Positions 60,976 through 64,000 of a DNA stretch of 64,000 nt are shown one piece after another. The position numbers and the translations under genes are program-made. This DNA is from Belliella pelovolcani (GTDB lineage: Bacteria > Bacteroidota > Bacteroidia > Cytophagales > Cyclobacteriaceae), in NCBI RefSeq assembly GCF_900156785.1, contig NZ_FTOP01000009.1:62001-126000 (forward strand), written 5' to 3'. Below the pieces are notes generated by a model. The model was given only the letters and a program-made list of their open reading frames with translations, did no database searches and was not told the origin of the DNA. Position 1 is the first letter of the stretch, and every line of letters starts with the position of its first letter.

Positions 60976-62988
60976 ATGGATAGCATAAAATCTCCGATAT
61001 GGGCATTTCTGATTTTACTTTTAATTGCTCACTTTAAGGCGTTTGGTCAATCAGAAAAACTCCTTCCTCAACCATATCAAGCATCATTCGGAAATGCTGA
61101 ATTGATAATCAAAGGGGACAAAGAGGATTTTAAAAGTAAGTTGACTGAATGGATTTCGGTGCCGCGAGATGGGTCTTATAATTTTGAAGATGTTCAGGTC
61201 AGCGTCCAATGGGTGGAGAAACTTAACGGCATTGATTTCAACAAAGATGAATCGTATCTTTTAGAAGTGACTGCTGAACAGATTGCCATTCAAGCAGTAA
61301 AAGAACAAGGGGCTTTTTATGCCCTTCAGACCCTGCTTCAATTGGCAGATGAAAAAGAAGGTAACCTGGTAATCCCTGAGTCCAGGATACTTGACCGTCC
61401 TGCTTTCCGTATAAGGGGATTTATGCATGACGTGGGAAGGAGTTTTATCCCTGTGGAAGAATTGATGAAGCAGATTGAAATCCTTTCCTCCTATAAGATC
61501 AATGTTTTTCATTGGCATTTTACAGAAGACCTTGCCTGGCGATTGGAATCCAGGCTTTTTCCTGAATTGACTGCCGATGAAAATTTCGAAAGATTTCCTG
61601 GAGAATATTATACCCAGGAGGATGTCAGAAAACTGTTGGATTTTGCCAAAAGACACCATGTCACTGTCATTCCGGAAATCGATTTGCCTGGGCACAGCGC
61701 GGCTTTCCAAAGGGCTTTCGGCTATGATATGCAATCCAAAGAGGGTAAGGAGGTTCTGAAAGCACTACTGACAGAGGCTGGGGATTTGTTTGCAGGCCTC
61801 CCATATTTCCATATTGGAACTGATGAAGTGAGATTTACAGACCCGGACTTTGTCCCTGAAATGGTAGCTTTTGTAAGAGCTATGGGTTTTAAGGTTGTAT
61901 CCTGGAACCCTGGCTGGGATTACAAAGCTGGGGAAATAGATATGCTTCAACTTTGGTCATACCGTGGAAAAGCTCCCGAAGGAATTCCTTTTGTCGACAG
62001 CAGATTTCATTATATCAATCATTTTGATGCTTTTGCCGATTTGGTAAGCTTATTTAGAAGCAATGTGGCGGGCTATGACATAGGGTCGGAAGCAGTTGCG
62101 GGCTCGATTTTGGCCATTTGGAATGATCGAAAATTGAATGACTGGAAGCTGATCATCAGAGAAAATAACTTTTATCCTGCCATGCTGACTTTTGCCGAAA
62201 GACTTTGGCAAGGCGGAGGAGAGGGCTATTTTGATGAAATAGGTGTTTTATTACCTCAACCGAGCACACCTGCTTGGGAGAGTTTCGCAGACTTTGAGGA
62301 TAGGCTATTGTGGCAAAGAGATCATCAATTTGAAAACTCTGATTTCCCATACTATAAACAAAGAGACATGGAGTGGCTGGTCTTACCCCCATTGGCCAAC
62401 CAAGGAAATTTGGACTTGGAATTTGACTTTGAAGCTGATCTTAAAAAAGGTCAGGTACCAACTGAGATGCTTGCGGAAGCAATTCATGTAAAAGGCGGAG
62501 GAACATACTTGAGGCACGTTTGGGGTAACCTGGTCCCTGCTGCCATCAAAGACCCCAAGCCCAATCATACCGCTTTTGTAATTGGAAAAGTTTATGCTAC
62601 TGAAGACAAGGAAGTCAAAGCAGTGATTGTCTTTCAGGATTATAGCCGATCAGAAAAGGATCTTCCGCCCCCTCAGGGCGCATGGGATTGGAAAGGAAGT
62701 AAAGCTTGGATCAACGGTGAACCGATCCTGGCGCCAATTTGGGAAAATAGCCATACAGACAAAACTAATGAAATCCCCCTTCAAAATGAAAACTGGCAAA
62801 GTAGACCAGCACAAAGGTTGACCTTGAAAAAAGGATGGAACATGATTTTACTTAAATTGCCAGTAGGCCAATTTCAAACCAAGGAATTACGCTTGGTCAA
62901 GTGGATGTGGAATTTTGTGATACTAGATAAGGACGGTCAAGAGGCGGAAAGTTTGAAGTGGGATAACTCAAAAATTGAATCCAAATAG
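60976..62988 (+). CDS. Beta-N-acetylhexosaminidase-like GH20 (second copy)
   Basis: 670 aa from ATG 60976; TTG 60961 is the only earlier alternative. Signal peptide ending FGQS. GH20b domain, barrel with FRIRGFMHDVGRSF, FHWHFTEDLAWRLE, IPEIDLPGHSA and catalytic Asp283-Glu284 in HIGTDEV (TDE instead of the usual GDE). The C-terminal about 230 residues look like a beta-sandwich. Different from the GH20 at 18.3 kb, so specificity probably differs. 33 bp after the sulfatase, last gene of the nan operon. Confidence 0.9.
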   Translation: MDSIKSPIWAFLILLLIAHFKAFGQSEKLLPQPYQASFGNAELIIKGDKEDFKSKLTEWISVPRDGSYNFEDVQVSVQWVEKLNGIDFNKDESYLLEVTAEQIAIQAVKEQGAFYALQTLLQLADEKEGNLVIPESRILDRPAFRIRGFMHDVGRSFIPVEELMKQIEILSSYKINVFHWHFTEDLAWRLESRLFPELTADENFERFPGEYYTQEDVRKLLDFAKRHHVTVIPEIDLPGHSAAFQRAFGYDMQSKEGKEVLKALLTEAGDLFAGLPYFHIGTDEVRFTDPDFVPEMVAFVRAMGFKVVSWNPGWDYKAGEIDMLQLWSYRGKAPEGIPFVDSRFHYINHFDAFADLVSLFRSNVAGYDIGSEAVAGSILAIWNDRKLNDWKLIIRENNFYPAMLTFAERLWQGGGEGYFDEIGVLLPQPSTPAWESFADFEDRLLWQRDHQFENSDFPYYKQRDMEWLVLPPLANQGNLDLEFDFEADLKKGQVPTEMLAEAIHVKGGGTYLRHVWGNLVPAAIKDPKPNHTAFVIGKVYATEDKEVKAVIVFQDYSRSEKDLPPPQGAWDWKGSKAWINGEPILAPIWENSHTDKTNEIPLQNENWQSRPAQRLTLKKGWNMILLKLPVGQFQTKELRLVKWMWNFVILDKDGQEAESLKWDNSKIESK

Positions 62989-63100
62989 ATAGTTGAGCTG
63001 TTTGGGATTTGTATTCCCGAACCCTGATTATAAGGATTTGCTATCTATTTACCCAATCTAGGTTTAGCGTTGGAATTGGAAATTCTTTCTATCTGACCCG

Positions 63101-63117
63101 CGGAATTTCAAATTCCG
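63101..63117. repeat. Short palindromic repeat downstream of the nan operon
   Basis: Perfect 8-bp arms CGGAATTT/AAATTCCG around one base, within a GC-richer flank; may be part of a dispersed repeat. Confidence 0.4.
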
Positions 63118-63174
63118 AGGAGCGAGTATAACACAAAAATTGAACCCAAATAATTGCGCAGGCATTCTGCCAAC

Positions 63175-63212
63175 AAAAAATCCTTCCCCTACATCAAGGG
63201 GAAGGATTTTTT
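63175..63212. terminator. Strong bidirectional terminator
   Basis: 16-bp stem (63175-63190 with 63197-63212; TCCTTCCCCT core), A run and T run on the two sides. It ends the minus-strand GreA/Rnk-type gene, overlapping its stop codon, and could stop read-through from the nan operon. Confidence 0.9.
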
Positions 63213-63603
63213 ATGCTGACAGGATACTTTCTGATTGAGATACTTTTTCAATTTTGAATTTACGTGTTCCGGCAGGCAAGTTCCATTCTATTACCTTACC
63301 TTCTTGAAATCCTATCAGGGCTACTCCTAATGGAGAAAGGATAGAAAGCTTCTGCTCTGCTAAATTGGCATTTTTGGGAAAGGTAAGCGTAAACTGTAGT
63401 CTTCTCCCACTTGCGATGTCGATAATTTCAAAGCTGGAACCAAGCTGTATGACTTTCTCGGAAATTTTATTGTCAGCCACTATTTTGGCTCTTCTGAGTT
63501 CCAATTGTAAAATTCCCAGTTCTTTGGTTCTTCCGCTTGAAGGGATACTTTCCATAAGTTCGGAAAGCGCTTTTTCGTCTGATTTTTTAATGATAGGTAC
63601 CAT
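63211..63603 (-). CDS. GreA/GreB C-terminal-domain protein (Rnk-like)
   Basis: 130 aa. N-terminal short helical hairpin-like region (about 1-50), then the FKBP-like GreA/B C-terminal domain (VIQLGSSFEIIDI, SILSPLGVALIGFQEGKVIEWNLP). The short N terminus resembles Rnk rather than full GreA, so it probably binds RNA polymerase and modulates transcription without cleavage stimulation. Marks the right boundary of the glycan island. Confidence 0.85.
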   Translation of the reverse strand: MVPIIKKSDEKALSELMESIPSSGRTKELGILQLELRRAKIVADNKISEKVIQLGSSFEIIDIASGRRLQFTLTFPKNANLAEQKLSILSPLGVALIGFQEGKVIEWNLPAGTRKFKIEKVSQSESILSA

Positions 63604-63959
63604 AATTGATTACGTTTGATTTTTGTGAAATATAGATAGCCGAACAAATACAGCAGACCTGAGAGGTGCTTGGCTATATCAGTCGGAAATTGATAGAATT
63701 TACCCTAGAAGTGAAAGGGAAGGGTTCCCCTGCTAAAGCACTGTTTAAAGAGATAGCAGGGGCTTAGTTACAAAGGCCTTGCTTTGTGCGGATTTCAAAA
63801 ATTGCATAGAATTCCCCTGAAAGAAAAAGTTGCTGTTGGGCTTTATGTTAAGAGGAAATTGCACAGTGCAAGATACGATTTTTGTCAGATAATCCGGATA
63901 GTTTATAAAGAAAAACAAGGTGTATTTAATATCTTGGCTATTTGCTAAATTTATGCTCA
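63604..63959. other. Intergenic region with hairpin
   Basis: No gene found. A perfect 9-bp inverted repeat CCCCTGCTA/TAGCAGGGG (63727-63735, 63754-63762) with an 18-nt loop has no T run. Confidence 0.4.
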
Positions 63960-64000
63960 ATGGCTTTATACGATTTCTATTTTCAACAATTCAATGAGAA
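63960..64000 (+). CDS. Possible start of a gene cut by the window edge
   Basis: ATG 63960 opens a frame (MALYDFYFQQFNE) that runs off the right end. A near-consensus -7 box TAAATTTA lies at 63946-63953. Too short to identify. Confidence 0.35.
   Translation, partial: MALYDFYFQQFNE

Noticed and set aside
63745-63960. 71-aa minus-strand frame
   Set aside because: Crosses a hairpin, has no recognisable motif and no promoter; likely chance.

Overview
This window looks like a chromosome segment of a Bacteroidota bacterium, most likely Cytophagales/Cyclobacteriaceae-like; the genus is inference. The support is two SusC/SusD pairs, a hybrid two-component (HTCS) regulator with propeller sensor, AT-rich intergenic DNA, promoters of the Bacteroidota TAnnTTTG type with little purine-rich Shine-Dalgarno sequence, and many lipoproteins.

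Region 1 (1-14.6 kb) is mostly housekeeping: the 3' end of a bile-acid:sodium symporter family gene, an M28 peptidase, a small lipoprotein, a tRNA-modification pair (mnmA-truC), a DUF4394 lipoprotein, tRNA-Ser(GCU) and tRNA-Pro(UGG), a run of small genes (DUF1232, NAD(P)-binding protein, dtd, MazG-like, DUF2256), fumarylacetoacetase, a damaged DUF302 gene, a DbpA-like helicase and RlpA. The odd spot is upstream of tRNA-Ser: two 71-bp tandem copies of its 5' part, with a perfect 14-bp palindrome replacing part of the anticodon arm.

Region 2 (15.0-28.6 kb) is an exported carbohydrate operon (FGE-like protein, Tat-type Gfo/Idh/MocA oxidoreductase, Tat-type sugar isomerase, GH20) followed by an operon that reads as a complete N-acetylgalactosamine pathway: SSS transporter, AgaS, tagatose-6-P kinase-like PfkB, second PfkB kinase, class II tagatose-bisphosphate-type aldolase, an Amidohydrolase_2 protein in the deacetylase position, and a GH109 alpha-N-acetylgalactosaminidase-like enzyme.

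Region 3 (28.6-44.4 kb, minus strand) follows a gene-poor stretch with 11-bp tandem arrays. It holds SusC-SusD-DUF3472/F5-8C lipoprotein and, upstream, HTCS - creatininase-family protein - NagB/PIG-L fusion - ROK kinase.

Region 4 (44.7-63.0 kb, plus strand) is a sialic-acid operon: SusC, SusD, NanA, a kelch(NanM-like)-SSS transporter fusion, sialidase, AGE-family 2-epimerase, two SGNH/sialate O-acetylesterase proteins, a sulfatase and a second GH20. GC rises sharply inside the kelch-SSS gene and stays higher to about 63 kb.

Taken together, roughly 48 kb is dedicated to mucin-type glycans. Sialidase, O-acetylesterases, sulfatase, GH20 and GH109 would strip Neu5Ac, GlcNAc and GalNAc. Neu5Ac would go through NanA, AGE epimerase, kinase and NagB/PIG-L; GalNAc would go through the AgaS branch. 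A 22-nt element shared by the promoters at 14.9 kb and 44.5 kb could be the HTCS operator linking the regions. The window ends with a GreA/Rnk-type gene and the first codons of another possible gene.
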